64,000 nucleotides of DNA from Brienomyrus brachyistius (GCF_023856365.1 NC_064555.1:17928254-17992253); one strand, 5' to 3'; positions 1 through 11,834 are shown, numbered from the stretch's first letter. Notes: generated by a model from the sequence alone, not told the origin. Translations and numbers: made by a program.

Positions 1-820
1 CAGTTAAAAACCATAAAAACCACAAATTTCAACAGCAAAATGTACAGGTGTAGATTTTGTATTGTAGTATCTGTTGATTCCAGCAATGATACCACATCAC
101 AAATGCAGTCTGGATAAAGCTCTTTTATTCATAGCCCTTAACAGGACCGTGAATTATACCAATCACCACAGCAGCTGCTTGTATAACAGCATACAAAAAC
201 AGGCATGGGGATGGTTACTGTAGGAACAATGGGAACTTCGTGTATGGTGGGAAACTTATACACAGTCAAACACACGGGATAAAGCTTAAACTTAAGCAGG
301 GCACCAGTACAGGACACACAATACATAGAACCTTGAACATTAACTACATGTATGACATAGACAGCGGCCATTTTCAGCAGGACAGTGCGGCATGCTGGGA
401 CACATGCAAATAGGCCAGAAGGCGCTTGGCTCACCGACGCCACAGTTTAAATTCTACTGTAAAATTACAGGAGCACTATTTAATGTATAACGGTATACCT
501 TGTTTCCATAAACTGTAGAACTACATATTAAAAACTGTATTTTAACACGTATTCCAATCTTAGCATTGGATACCACTGTAGAATTAAAATTATGTTTGTG
601 TGGTGTTTACATTTCCAGTTAATTTAAGGTATTTTACAGTATTTTTACTGCAGTTAAAAAATTGTAGTCTGTATTAAATACAGAAATATTTTGTATTTAC
701 ATTTACAGTTCTTTTTCTATATTTGAAACGGTATTTTATCTGATTGTTTTTTACGGTATTGTTCCGTCTCCATTTCAGGTATTTTTACCATATTTTTTAC
801 GGGCATTTTTTCCAGTGATA
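1..820. mobile_element. AT-rich DNA-transposon-like repeat, left part outside window
   Basis: This AT-rich stretch is full of degenerate ACTGTA / TACAGT / TTTTACGGTA motifs, most densely at 450-815, and ends near TTTTTTCCAGTGATA. I associate that style with the ends of teleost non-autonomous DNA transposons. No transposase is visible, and the open frame on the minus strand at 138-443 resembles nothing I know. The left end lies outside the window, so terminal repeats cannot be paired. The family assignment is a guess from motif style. Confidence 0.35.
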
Positions 821-960
821 TAGCAGCACTCGAATGCCGGCAACCCTCACATGCCAGTGGCACCCACACACTAGCAGCACCCACACACTAGCAGCACCCG
901 CACGCCGGTGACACCCATATGCTAGTGGCACCTCTACGCTGCCCTGCTCTGGTTCGCCAC
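821..960. repeat. Degenerate 17-18-bp minisatellite
   Basis: Seven or so imperfect units contain CTAGCAGCACCCACACA or close variants (CCAGTGGCACC, CCGGTGACACC). Two adjacent copies at 871 and 888 set the 17-bp period. It directly follows the AT-rich element at 1-820. Confidence 0.6.
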
Positions 961-2180
961 ACCTAACTCTGGTGACGCCACCCAACGACAGATCGTCGGA
1001 CTGTATCTTCCTGTAATAGACTGGACAGACTGGCCCTTCCTGTCATAATTATTCCTCATCTACTTAACAGACAGATCTTTTCAAAGCCTCTTATATCGTT
1101 CAGTCGACGAGCATGATGTGCTTTTCACTCTCATGTTAGTAATGGTTTAGCACATGATTGTAAAAGGTGGCGATGTTTGAGGGGTGACATCCTTCTACCC
1201 ACTCGTAATCAGTCCGAAACTGTGTAAAGCATGTAAGACAAAGAAAATGTGAGCCATCGCCTGGTCTCGGTTACTAGTTTGTTCGTTTTTGGTAGGATCG
1301 TGTTGTGTTTGGTCCTCCAGTTATATCCACATGGTGCCAATAAAATTCCCCACTTCCGGCTCCAAAATTTATATCAGTACATTCCCTGAATGTTCTTAGT
1401 ATTTCACATCGACTAAAGAGACCTAAGTGACCTCTCTTGTTTGTGCGAGTCTGTGTTTGTTGAGTCTGACTGTTTACATACTGCATGCATACAATAGCGT
1501 GACAAAAGTTGAGATGGTTATTAAGTTTTCTGTTCCTCCTCAGGCCTGCCTGGGGGTATCGTCATGCAGACGGAAGTCACAGGAGTACGATACAGCAGGA
1601 GTAACACCTATCAGTCAAAATCCCACTTTACATTCACACCCATGGCAGTTTGTAGAGAAGAGGTGCAGCACACTCAGTGACTACAGTCAAGACCACATGA
1701 GAAGTCGAGTGTGAGGTAGCACAAGCGCCCCCCCATGCCAAACACCCTCACCCAACCCCTGCTCTGTTTACTCCGCCTCCTTATCGCAGCCTCAGACCAC
1801 AACACCTGTGGCAGTCATGTGACGATATAACGGTAGGCCAAGTGGCTGCCCCACATCGCCTCCCGCTTACGAATGGTCTACTCACCATATCCTTTGTTTT
1901 ACACTTCCACGGCACCTCAGACACATTTACGTACTTTATTCAGAGTGTCTTGTATTCAGTGGTGTCTTTCTGCAATGTACAGAGCTGGGCGTGTACGTTG
2001 CGTTGCCCTTTTCTCTTGGAGGTAAGACTGCAGGTAGTTGGCTCATCCAAATGTGTGGCCAATAGCACGGATTGTAAGGAATCCCAAAAAACTCTTGGGG
2101 TTTAACCAGTTCAGGTTGCTACTCTCAAGGTTGCTACTCTTGGCTCTAACTGGAGTGACAAAGAGGGCTTAGTGTTGCAT
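961..2180. other. Low-copy non-coding sequence, nothing recognised
   Basis: There is no repeat family, RNA gene or protein-like frame that I can recognise. The longest frames are under 100 codons and show no domain. A short CA/C-rich patch lies near 1720-1760. Confidence 0.5.
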
Positions 2181-2184
2181 CGTA

Positions 2185-2355
2185 GGGCTCAGCAGGTTAA
2201 GTCTGTGTGCCATGACTGAAAGCGTTTAAATCCAGAGTGGGTTCCCCACTGGGCCCTTGAGCGAGGCCCTTAATTCCAATTTCTCCAGGGACTGACTGAC
2301 CCTGCTTTGTCAGTTGCATGTTGCTATGGATAAAAGCATCTAAAAATAATTTAAA
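2185..2355 (+). mobile_element. tRNA-headed SINE
   Basis: An A-box-like head (TAGGGCTCAGCAGGTTAAG) is followed by a B-box-like GTTTAAATCC. Then come the SINE body phrase CCCTTGAGCGAGGCCCTTAA, a GGGACTGACTGACC block and the tail GCTATGGATAAAAGCATCT. The order matches the other SINEs in this window at 5115, 7381 and 36643. No target duplication was resolved. Confidence 0.65.
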
Positions 2356-2399
2356 ATCTTCAATTTCTCTAGGGCACTTGCCTTATATTCCACATCTGT

Positions 2400-2930
2400 T
2401 CTCTCTCTCTGCACTCAAAATGCATGCCATACGAGAAGGTATTTCTGCAGCGCTAGCGGGAATGCAGGCGTGCCATCTCATTGAGAGAGATTTCACGGCT
2501 TTCTCCGGTGGGCGTAGCTGTGCGACGCCGTCCCGGGCGCCTCCTGTCTCAGGGAGCCCAGCGCATCAGTCCTCTCCCGACAGCTATCGTGTGCATTTCA
2601 GAGCCGGTTCATTCGGGATTCGCGGCTGGTGACGGGGGCCGAACGGTGCCAGTATAAAAAGGCAATGTGACCGTTTGGAAGTGGGGGGGTATATCTGGCG
2701 TTATTGCTTCGATTGAGCATTCACAGAGCATCCAGCGAGCCCTTGCCTTTAATTTAATCTTCAGTCAGTTAGCAGCTATAAACTCCTGCAGTCCAGCCAC
2801 CCACCCACTGCACCTTGGAGGAGCTGTTCTGGTTACTACAGATGGTGTCTGCAAACACACACCGATGTGCCTCTGTGACTCTGCTCACAGCTTAGCCTAA
2901 GGACACCTGCATGAATGACGTGGTAAGCTT
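2400..2930 (+). promoter_or_regulatory. GC-rich block with a TATA-like box (tentative)
   Basis: A CpG-containing stretch (about 2500-2645) is followed by TATAAAAAGG at 2653-2662. This could be a TATA promoter firing to the right at about 2680-2690. No recognisable transcript or protein follows, and the frame at 2667-2900 has no known domain. One TATA motif in 64 kb can easily occur by chance. Confidence 0.15.
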
Positions 2931-3309
2931 TAAGGTATACTGCTGCTTACATTAACAACTGCAGTGCATTCAAAGCTGCAAATATGATGTAAGTACTTGC
3001 AGAGTGCCTCTGGAGACAGTGTCGCAGTGTCGCTGCCCGTGACATTCTTGCTTAAGTGCCATAGGTATGTCACATGCTGGAAGGGGCAGTGACCCCAGGC
3101 ATGTATGTGTCCCTCATCTGGTGCCAGATGCTCCCTGCCTGTGTCCTGCAATGGACTTGGTCTGCTTTGACATTTACAGATGCTGAAAAGCACAGGGAAA
3201 CATTGGTTTTTCCAAACATACAGCAGAAAAACAATGTTAGCCATTCTTGGCAGAACTGTAGGGAAGAGAGCACACCCACACAAAGAAGCACACGCACACA
3301 CTCACGTGC
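2931..3309. other. Low-copy non-coding sequence
   Basis: Nothing recognisable is present. The right end grades into CA-rich sequence that leads into the 26-bp minisatellite. Confidence 0.5.
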
Positions 3310-3850
3310 GCAGGCAGACAAAACCAAATGCAAGCTCACAGAAAGAAAGACAAAACCATGTGCACACAGACAGACACTAGATAGAAAAAACCATGTGCAC
3401 ACAAAGACAGACAAAACCAAGTGCACACAGACAGACAAAACCATGTGGACACAGACACAAGATAGAAAAAAACCATGTGCACACAGAGGCAGACAAAACC
3501 ATGTGCACACAGAGACAGACAAAACCATGTCCACACAGAGACAGACGAAACCTTGTGTACACAGAGACAGACAAAACCATGTGCACACAGAGACAGACGA
3601 AACCATGTGCACACAGAGACAGACGAAACCTTTTGTACACAGAGACAGACAAAACCAAGTGCACACAGGAACAGACAAAACCATGTGGACACAGACACGA
3701 AATATAAAAAACCATGTGCACACAGAGGCAGACAAAACCATGTGCACACAGAGGCAGACAAAACCATGTGGACACAGATACAGACGAAACCATGTGCACA
3801 CAGACACACAGGAACAAAGCACTATGTGCACACAGACACAGAGAGATAGG
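3310..3850. repeat. 26-bp minisatellite, about 20 copies
   Basis: The unit is close to AAACCATGTGCACACAGAGA followed by CAGACA; the distance between AAAACC at 3495 and 3521 fixes the 26-bp period. Because 26 is not a multiple of 3 and the unit lacks stops in the sampled phases, long open frames appear in several frames on both strands (for example 3074-3964 plus and 3070-3900 minus). They are repeat artefacts, not genes. Confidence 0.9.
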
Positions 3851-5110
3851 TCATGGACACAGAGATGTATATCAACACATAAGAGGCAAATGAGCACCAA
3901 ATGGTATCACCTTAGAAGAACACACATAAGGAGACAGAGCCACTGGGAAAGGGGCCTTGCGTAGCCTCTGAGTGGCCTGCAGGACCGAAACGGAGCCTCA
4001 TTGTAAAGAAACCACCTGTTAGCAAGACACAGTCAGAGTGAAACTCACAACCGGTCAAGTATCAACACAGGGAAAGCAACAGGGAGCATTCTGGAAGTGG
4101 GGAGATTAGAACGGCAATAAGCAGCAAGAAGAAGATGCAACTCAGGTGTTGAAAGTAAATCAAGCCATAGTATTGGGCACATTGTGTGTTGGTTGTATAA
4201 TCAGTAGCATATTAAAAAGCGAATGCTGGGCGGAGTGCCAAGGAATAGGGCGCCGAGTGTGATGCACGGCCAGCAGGAAGATGCATCATACATAAATATA
4301 TAGAGAAGAAGAGCAGAGCCAAGGTGCACTACTGCTAATACCCAGACACATATAAAGGGACTTCCAGTGGTGTTACGGAGGTTTAACTTACAAGAAGCGT
4401 CAAGAAATGACCTGGGGGGGTCTGTATTCATTCAGTAAAATGACGGTGAACTGTGAAATGCAGTGGTGACCCGGGGAATGGGGACACTCGGTCTGTGGAT
4501 GAACGTGCTTGATGGAATTTAGTTGAAAATAGGTCACGATAAGCAGCGGAGCTGCTCTTCAGATGTGCGTAATTAAATCTTGGTTAATTGCCAATTTACT
4601 TTCAGGATGTCCGGTACAGAGTACAGAGAGAAGGGCGTTTGATGAAGTTGTGCCGTTACGTGGCAGCAGAAAAAGGGGAGTCAAATGGATTGATCAGTGA
4701 GCCCACAGGGCAGGTGCCGCACCTGTATGCAGCCTTCGGCTTCGTGTTTTTAGAAGCTTTGGGGATCCATGGCAGACTGTCATCCCACAGACACCGTCAA
4801 ACAGCCAGGGACGCTGAGTGTGATTCTAACTGATCATCAGGGCTGCGACGGGCGGGATGGGTCAGGAGGAAACATCCATCTGCTTCACGTAATCATTCAC
4901 ACCTGGAAGGAAAGCCCCTGGTTTTCCTTAAGCAAGGCGTCAGCCTATCAAAAGACAATTTAGAGACATGGGTGGGGGGAGGGTGTGTGGAATAGCTGGC
5001 TGAAACCGGAACAAACGCAGAAGCTGCAAACGTGGAGGTGTGAGATGACAATGTCACTAACACTCGCCTTCACATGTGGACCAGTGTAGTTACCCAGCAC
5101 AGGGTCTATT
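3851..5110. other. Low-copy non-coding sequence
   Basis: I see no repeat family, RNA gene or protein domain. Short frames at 4201-4431 (minus) and 4588-4833 (plus) have no recognisable motifs. Confidence 0.5.
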
Positions 5111-5114
5111 CCGG

Positions 5115-5290
5115 AAACATAGGGCACCCCAAAGGCTCTGTGTCTGTGATCAGAAGGGTATTGGTTCATATCTCAGGGTCAGCAGAGTGGCTTTGGTTTT
5201 AGACTCTTAACCTCCAGTTGCTCTAGGAACTTTCAGACCATGGTTTTACTCACAAAATAATGTATGTTGCTTAGGATAAAAGCTTTTACT
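5115..5290 (+). mobile_element. Diverged tRNA-headed SINE
   Basis: The head contains GGCTCTGTGTCTGTGATCAG followed by AAGGGTATTGGTTCATATCTC, a decayed B box. The tail is TTGCTTAGGATAAAAGCTTT. It is the same family as the SINE at 7381, whose equivalent segment reads GTGCCTGTGATCAGAAGG, but more mutated and shortened in the middle. Confidence 0.6.
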
Positions 5291-5299
5291 AAGTAAGAT

Positions 5300-5490
5300 A
5301 GAGGGGACGCTAGTCTGTGACAGGCAATTCAGAGACGCCAATGGGCCTAGCCTGCTGTTTTTGGAATGCCGGAGGAAACCTGTCCAGCCACAGTGAAATC
5401 TCGGAAAAATCAGACAGAGCTGAGGGTGGGAATCAAACCCTTTACCTGCAGGTATGAGGCTGCACTGCGAGACACTGACCAGACGCCAAA
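5300..5490 (-). mobile_element. Retroposon fragment (GGATGGATGG-tail family)
   Basis: Read on the minus strand this has GGTTTGATTCCCACCCTC, then GGTTTCCTCCGGCATTCC, then AGGCTAGGCCCATTGGCGTC, in the order seen in the fuller copy at 43072-43312. It lacks the GATGGATGG tail. It lies ten bases downstream of a SINE, so the two may have landed in each other's A-rich tail. Confidence 0.6.
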
Positions 5491-5970
5491 GTTGGTAATA
5501 AGTAAACATTCGCTGATTATTCAAATTCTCAGTATGTTTGATGTATTGTTTAATGGATACTAGCAACCGAAAGCATCTTCATGTCCTGCATATAATGGGC
5601 TGTAAAAGGAATGATTACCACACTAAGTGTCACTGTTAGAGAAATTAATGTTTGAAGTACAACTAATTAACTGTGACAGCTAGACATTATATCAAATGTA
5701 AATGCTTCAGTGGAATCTAGATTACTTCATCAAAGACAATCATTTCTCATTTCTGTGTTCCTTTGCATTAGTTAAACACTATAAATCAGAGACATTCAAA
5801 AGTGTGATCATTTCTTCATTCTGAGCAACATCTTATCAAAATGAACAAGAGCAACAGAGAATATTATAATTAGGATAGGCGTTTATTATAAGCCATGTCA
5901 TAGCGTGATACCTGACATTTGAAGATATTTTCATCCACACTTGACAACTAGAAGGTCTTGTTTATCCCAG
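5491..5970. other. AT-rich low-copy sequence
   Basis: This AT-rich stretch has several AATTA motifs and no recognisable repeat or coding sequence. It leads into the enhancer-like block at 5975. Confidence 0.4.
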
Positions 5971-5974
5971 AGAA

Positions 5975-6185
5975 GCTTGCGAACATACAGCACACGTCCC
6001 AAACCGCTGCATTATTCATGAGATGCAAATGACCCTCTAACAGGTGGGAAATTGTGCCATAGGGTCTAATGTCAGTTTGATTTTGCATTGTTCAGTAACG
6101 ACCAAGGCACTGTGGCATTTCCCGGCAGCAACAAAATATAATTAGTGCCCCTTGTTAATGAAGGTGGCATTTCTCCTGCGTGGTC
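5975..6185. promoter_or_regulatory. Candidate conserved enhancer with octamer, SOX and homeodomain motifs
   Basis: An exact POU octamer ATGCAAAT lies at 6023-6030, an E-box CAGGTG at 6041-6046, a SOX-type CATTGTT at 6086-6092 and a homeodomain core TAATTAG at 6139-6145. All fall within 125 bp of unrepetitive sequence. Adjacent octamer and SOX sites are known in vertebrate neural enhancers. Whether this block is conserved or active is inference. Confidence 0.3.
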
Positions 6186-7380
6186 GCCGTCCTGACAGGT
6201 ATGTGGGCTGTAAGGACCATGGATCAGCGGGAGGGGGGTCACCATGGAGATGAGCTGAGTTTCTTGTAGACCTGAGCAATGCTCATACCTCCTGAGACCA
6301 GAAGATGGGATATTATGAGGCTCACAGTAAAGTTCTCTCTAATTCATGATTCTGCTGTGTTTCAAGAAGTTCCATATGACTACAACTAGTAAATGAATTG
6401 GAGTGCTGGTCTCCCTGTCGAACTTCCTTTGACTCTTCCGAAATATTCTGTAGCCCTTTTTCAGTCTTAAGCAAAGTTCTTAACCTACATTTCCAGCTGT
6501 TATTGGATAAGAATGTGTGAAGCATTAACAAATATAAGCCGCTTGTGTATAAAAGACTGTGATAATCAAATAACAGATGCAGCGATGACAGCTTAAAAGC
6601 AGTGAAGACCTCACCGCACGCTGATTGCGTTTCTTCCATGTGGAAACACAAAAGGAGGGATTGTTAATATGTAGCCTCTAGAATCCCACCCCACTTACCA
6701 CCACTCCACAAGAACAAGTGTCAGGACAAGCATCCACCCGCAGAAAATCACTGTGATTTCACCATCCCATAACCACAATGTCCTGTCTCCTCCAACACTG
6801 GCTCCCAGCGGAAGACACAAAAAAAGCTCGACCTCTCGCTATAATATCATGCTTTTAAAGTTCACTCAAACAAGCACAGCAGCATTATAAAGTATCGTCT
6901 GCTTCCAGCTCCAGCGCAGTCCGTGGAGGATCCCCGCAGCCTCTCCTCAGCCCTCAATGCCTCGTTCAACCTTGAGCGTCAGAAGGAACGCCGTCTGTGT
7001 CACGGTCCATGTTAAAACATTAGTGAAGCGAATGCAAAATGGTGAAAGTGAGAACCTACTACAGGCGAGAGGGACTGCAGACATTACGCTTCACCGTTGG
7101 GGTAAAGAGGCAAGCGGTCTGAAATGATGTCATTCATCATTAATGCACTGATGTCATTCTCCACATTATGATGTCATTTTCATTTAGGAGTCGGTATATT
7201 TGCTGATAAAATGTGTCAGAAAAGAATATCGAATCAAATAGTAATGTTTTTACACATACGTATACTGAAATGCAAAAAAAATGTTGAAAAAAAAGATTCT
7301 CAAAATGTATTTGTGATTATGAGACATTTCAGTTATAAAATTAGCAGTTATTGAACGGTTGCCGCATAGCTTTTAAAAAT
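6186..7380. other. Low-copy non-coding sequence with a triple TGATGTCATT motif
   Basis: There is no coding sequence or known repeat. At 7125, 7149 and 7169 the ten-base motif TGATGTCATT recurs three times within 54 bp; it is one base from a CRE core with flanks. The stretch from 7200 to 7380 is AT-rich. Confidence 0.45.
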
Positions 7381-7585
7381 GAGTGGCTCTATGGGTTAGG
7401 ATGGTGCCTGTGATCAGAAGGTTGTTGGTTCAAATCCCAGGGTTGGCAATGTGATTCCACCATTTCACCATTGAGTTCTTGAGCAATGGCCCTTACCCTG
7501 AATTTGCTCCACCGACTGGTTGTTCTCCCAATTATATGTCATTCTGGATAAAATATCTGCTCTATGAATTAAAGTAAATATATCT
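7381..7585 (+). mobile_element. tRNA-headed SINE, best preserved head
   Basis: The A-box region is TGGCTCTATGGGTTAGGATG and the B box is GGTTCAAATCCC, both close to a tRNA-type internal Pol III promoter. Next comes GAGCAATGGCCCTTACCCTG, the SINE body phrase also found at 2185 and 36643. The tail is TTCTGGATAAAATATCTGCT. Transcription, if any, would be by RNA polymerase III. Confidence 0.75.
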
Positions 7586-8086
7586 GACAGGACAGTAGCA
7601 TATGACAGGGTGGAATTAAATAGCATGCATATACAATAGCTAACCAACAAACCCTCTGCCTTCTAGTGTAGCCTCTGTGCATCTCACTAGATGAACGAGG
7701 ACATGGCAATAGATTTTTTGTGTGGATAGGGCCACCTTGTCATCCGTGGGGGTCATTTTTTGGTGTCAGTTGTGTGTGAGAGGTGTGGCAGCCTCTGAGC
7801 CAGTGAGAACAAGCAAGAGCCTGGCAGTGTAAGGGTGATACACAGAGCTATTTTTTGAGCAGTGTCGCCGGGCAACGTTGCTGACCTTTGTTGTTCATGC
7901 ACTTTCCTGTTGATATTGGGCAACAAATTTGAAAACCTTTGTCTCACAGTGGGCAGCGAGAAGATCTAGATGAGCTCCCCTTTGCCTCACCTGGTTGGCA
8001 GTTGCCCAGCAATTGCTCAAAAATTGCCCTATGCATCATCATCGTAAGACAATGTTTACCAACCCAGTGTTTTGGGACCCACAGGT
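7586..8086. other. Low-copy non-coding sequence
   Basis: Nothing is recognisable. The right end merges into the 38-bp array. Confidence 0.45.
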
Positions 8087-8520
8087 GGTCCATGTTTTTG
8101 CTCCCTCCTAGCTTCCTGACAGACGTTTCATATTGTTGCTCCCCCCCAGCTCCTTGCCAGACGATCCACATTTTTGCTCTCTCCCAGCTCCTCACCAGAT
8201 GACCCACATTTTGGCTCCCTCCCAGCTTCCTGTCAGAAGGTCCACAGTTTAGCTCCCTCCAAGCTCCTCACCAGACTATACATGTTTTTGCTCCCTCCCA
8301 GCTTCCTGCCAAATGATCCACATTTTTGCTCCCTCCCAGCTTCCTGTGAGAGGGTCCATGTTTTTGCTCCCTCCCAGCTTCCTGTGAGAGGGTCCACATT
8401 TTTGCTCCCTCCCAGCTTCCTGTGAGAGGGTCCATGTTTTTGCTCCCTCCCAGCTTCCTGTCAGAGGGTCCACGTTTTTGCTCCCTCCCATCTTCCTGCC
8501 AGATGGTCCATATTTTTGCT
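8087..8520. repeat. 38-bp minisatellite, about 11 copies
   Basis: The unit contains TTTTTGCTCCCTCCCAGCTT followed by CCTGTGAGAGGGTCCA. TTCCTGTGAG at 8341 and 8379 gives the 38-bp period. The plus strand is strongly pyrimidine-rich. Open frames across it on both strands are repeat artefacts. Confidence 0.9.
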
Positions 8521-9524
8521 CAACAGCTCCAGCCAGCATCTGGCTGCATCTCTAAGTGCACCAAGCTGACCATGTGTTTGAAACACATTAGCTCTATGTA
8601 TCATTTTACAGAACATGTTTGTTTTACACCAGCAGCATGATTGTTACTTAGGTTTTCTGGTCAATGTTCATGCTTCTAAAAGTGTCTCCATGCTACCCTG
8701 AGCCAGCAGGGGCCGCGATCTCTGCCACCAGGAGCCTCTGTGACCTGGACCGACTGGACCCAGCCAGATGCAAACGAGGATGGGCTGTAGGTCAGCAGAT
8801 CTGTAAGGGCTCCCTGTGACAGATCAGCTGAGTCCAAGGGGGCAGAGAAAATGCCGGCACCTTCACGTTTGAAAGAAGTAAAAAAAAAAAAAAACCCACA
8901 GGATATTATTTATGAAAGTTCAACAGCAGTAAGAGAATATTCCCCAGTGCCCCCGCCAGACAAACTCAGCTGGAGGAGTTTGCTGAGATGGTGAAAAAGC
9001 TCTCTCATCTCCAACGAGTGCGGAGCTACCACCGCAGCCCTCTCAAGCTCAGCTCCTGGAGGACCAGGTGCTCGCCCATTCCCCCGACTCCCACGGCCCG
9101 ACCAGCAGTTAATTATGTGTACCATTCCCACTGATGTGTTTCCCCTGAAAACTCCAGGTAAAAAACATGTATTTTAGTCAGCACAGAGAACAACACAGCT
9201 AAAACCTGCGTTTCAAATGGGAAATCTACAGGGTTTACTAAATAGAGAGGAAATCTGCTTCCAGGAGGCCCTGAGGAGCTGAAGATGGTACTGCTGGCCC
9301 AGGTCTGGGCTGAGGCAGAGATCTGGTACCACCACCCCCCCCCCCCCCAGAAGTCATGGCACATCGCTGTTCATCTGTGGTTGGATGATGGTGTTTACAG
9401 AGGATTTGCCAGCACCTGGGCGGCTATAAAGTGGAGCAGTTCATTTAAAAAACAGCAGATGTCTGAAAGCTCATGCTTACTTAAAAGGGACTCAATGAAA
9501 AGGCAATGCAAAAGACTCTCTCTC
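8521..9524. other. Low-copy sequence with poly(A), poly(C) and a CTCF-like motif
   Basis: CCAGCAGGGGCCGC at 8703-8716 resembles the CTCF core. A poly(A) run lies near 8880-8894 and a poly(C) run at 9335-9348. I found no gene or known element. Confidence 0.4.
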
Positions 9525-9561
<37 letters not shown>

Positions 9562-9587
9562 ATGCACATACACATACACGCACACAG
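9525..9587. repeat. (CA)n microsatellite
   Basis: A CA dinucleotide run with CG and TA interruptions directly abuts the dispersed repeat starting at 9591. Confidence 0.9.
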
Positions 9588-9590
9588 GCT

Positions 9591-9830
9591 TGTAATTATA
9601 TCTTTGTGGGGACTCTCCATTCATTTCTACAGGGAAAACTCTAAGCCCAACAAAATGACCTTACCCCCTATCTAGCCCTAACCTCAACCATAAGTAACCA
9701 AACAAAATACAAGAGTTTTGGTATTTTTAGATTTTAATTACATTCACAGATCTTTGTGGTGACCTGAACAAATGATCCCCACAACATCAACATAACAAAT
9801 TTTTATTACATTGTGGGGGACATTTGGTCC
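9591..9830 (+). repeat. Dispersed repeat with GTGGGGAC termini, copy A
   Basis: It begins TGTAATTATATCTTTGTGGG and ends near TTGTGGGGGACATTTGGTCC. An inverted copy with the same beginning, end and middle landmarks lies at 22392-22657. No protein is encoded and terminal repeats are weak, so the class is unclear; it could be a MITE or a SINE-like element. Both copies adjoin microsatellites. Confidence 0.7.
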
Positions 9831-10504
9831 ACACAGACAGACACACTCACACAAACCCTTCGTGGTAAATTTAAGCAGTGAAATCATTTATATTAACCAT
9901 TGTTATGCGATTCATAAATCATTTTGTTGCCCATTGAAAGTAAATTGTGCATCGGGACACTACAAATTTAAGTTACAGACATTTTATTTTATTTATATGC
10001 TTTATTGCCATAATTTCTTTCGTCAGTGTGGCTGCCTGTTCCACGTAGGATGCAGTGGCTTTGGGACATCACGTGTAAATGCATAAATCACAAAGACACC
10101 AGCTCGTTTAGGCAGAAAAGCACCCGCTGTGTCCCTGCCGCCCACTCGGCACCTCCTCCTGCTCCTTGTGGATGGAGCTAAGCGGGCTGGCACCTTCTAA
10201 AGGAGCCGCTGGTAAGCGTGGAAAAGCAGCGGGGGCGGGCGCTTAAGACGGCCGCTTGTCACGCGGAAGCGATACGCCGTCTAAGGTGAAGTCTGCAGTC
10301 GGGGAGATGCAGGGCGTGGAGCTGGGAAATTATCAGGGTTTGTATAAGGGAGCAGGAAAATGGAACTGTGGTGACCATTCTGTTGGTAACAAAGGCGTTT
10401 TGTTCTTTCACACTGACTGAAGAGAAAGTAAAAGAAAGTTAGAGTGTAAGTCGACATGCAGACTAACACGATAATAACACACCTATGTTAAGATGTGATT
10501 CTTC
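9831..10504. other. Low-copy non-coding sequence, CpG-richer at 10100-10290
   Basis: The left half is AT-rich. The stretch from 10100 to 10290 is GC-rich with several CpGs, but I see no promoter motif or protein-like frame. Confidence 0.4.
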
Positions 10505-10650
10505 ATAGTAAGACAAGAGGGGTGGAGGCTGCAGTATGAGGCCATAGAGGGGTGGAGCGTGAGGAACAGGGGCCCCGTGGGGTGTAACATGTGGTATGGG
10601 GGCCCAGAGGGTGCAGCCTGCGGTGTGGGGGCCCAGAGGGGTGAAGTGTA
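10505..10650. repeat. Short minisatellite, about 4 units of ~35 bp
   Basis: Units contain GTGGGGGCCCAGAGGGTGCA or variants (CATAGAGGGGTGGAGC, GGGGCCCCGTGGGGTG). They are imperfect in length and sequence. Frames on both strands are open through it. Confidence 0.55.
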
Positions 10651-11834
10651 CAGTCTGGGATATTTGTGCACATGGTTTACAGATCGAGAAAGCGCAGGTA
10701 AAACACCTGACACGCTGCCAGAATGTGAAGGTGCATCATTAGTGCCTTTTCTGTTTAAATGCATAACATATTAATTGCACTTCAGTACTGTCTATTCCTC
10801 ACATTTATCTGTCATTTCCAAGAAATTAAACTGCAAAATAGACTTCCTTTGAATAAGTTTTTTATTAAATGTTTCTTAGTTATTCTACAATTGCAGCAGT
10901 ATTTTATTATATTACGCAACCTTTTTAGTTACAGTTTTTTTGTGCAGTTGTTTATTGCCATACAACCTTGTTGCCTCTACTGTACATATGAAAACTGGCA
11001 TGTGTCACTGGACATTTGTCTCCTCCAATATATTAACAGCCTACAATTACAATTACAATTATTATTCTTTAGCAAACATGCAAATGACACACCATAAGAC
11101 CCAGGGAGGTGGCATTTTATCCCGGATGTGTATGTGTACATTGACAGGCTGAAAATGAAGAGCTCTTGGATGTTGAATTCAATGGAAACATGCACAAATT
11201 TAGTCAAGTCCTGACAAACTGATCGCTTGATGGTCAAAGCAGGATAATGTGGTTTCGACCGGCCAGACAGCGCGATGGGACAGGAGCTGCTGAAACTGAG
11301 ACGTCTGGATATAGTTGATCTTTGAGCTCAGAGCCACATGCTCAAAGGCGAAGCAAGAGGCGGGCCGAAGAAGAGGGGACAGCGAGAGAGCTCGGGACGG
11401 GGTGTTCAGAGGGACCCTTTGGGGGGGGGGAGTGCAGGTAGCACCCCCCCGTGCACTTGGCTGCCTCAGGAGGCAGGGACCCGCCACCATCTGCACTCCG
11501 CCGTGGGAAACGCGCCTCTTTTTAGGTCATGCAGCGAAATGACGTCTACGTGAGCGTGACGAGAGGAAGATCAGGCTTCGGAATTAAAGACTGGAACTAA
11601 AGATTACCCATCTAAATTAACTGTAAAGCCAGGTTGTCTTCCAAATGGCCTCAGGATAAACACTAAAACCTTTGTTTTCATCATACTTAAGTAACAAGAA
11701 TATAGAGAGCATTAAGTTGGCTATTTACTTTAGGAAAGAATCTAATCTAGATATCAAGGGATGTGCGGCAGGTTCCTTTGGGAGAGCCAACAGCAATCAG
11801 AACAGCAATGGAAGTTCATGATTATGGATGGTAT
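10651..11834. other. Low-copy non-coding sequence
   Basis: The left part (10760-11060) is AT-rich. The stretch at 11300-11560 is CpG-richer with a G9 run near 11421. No coding sequence was recognised. Confidence 0.4.

Noticed and set aside
11300..11560. CpG-richer stretch as a possible CpG-island promoter
   Set aside because: It is short, has no promoter motif I recognise and no protein-like or spliced frame beside it.
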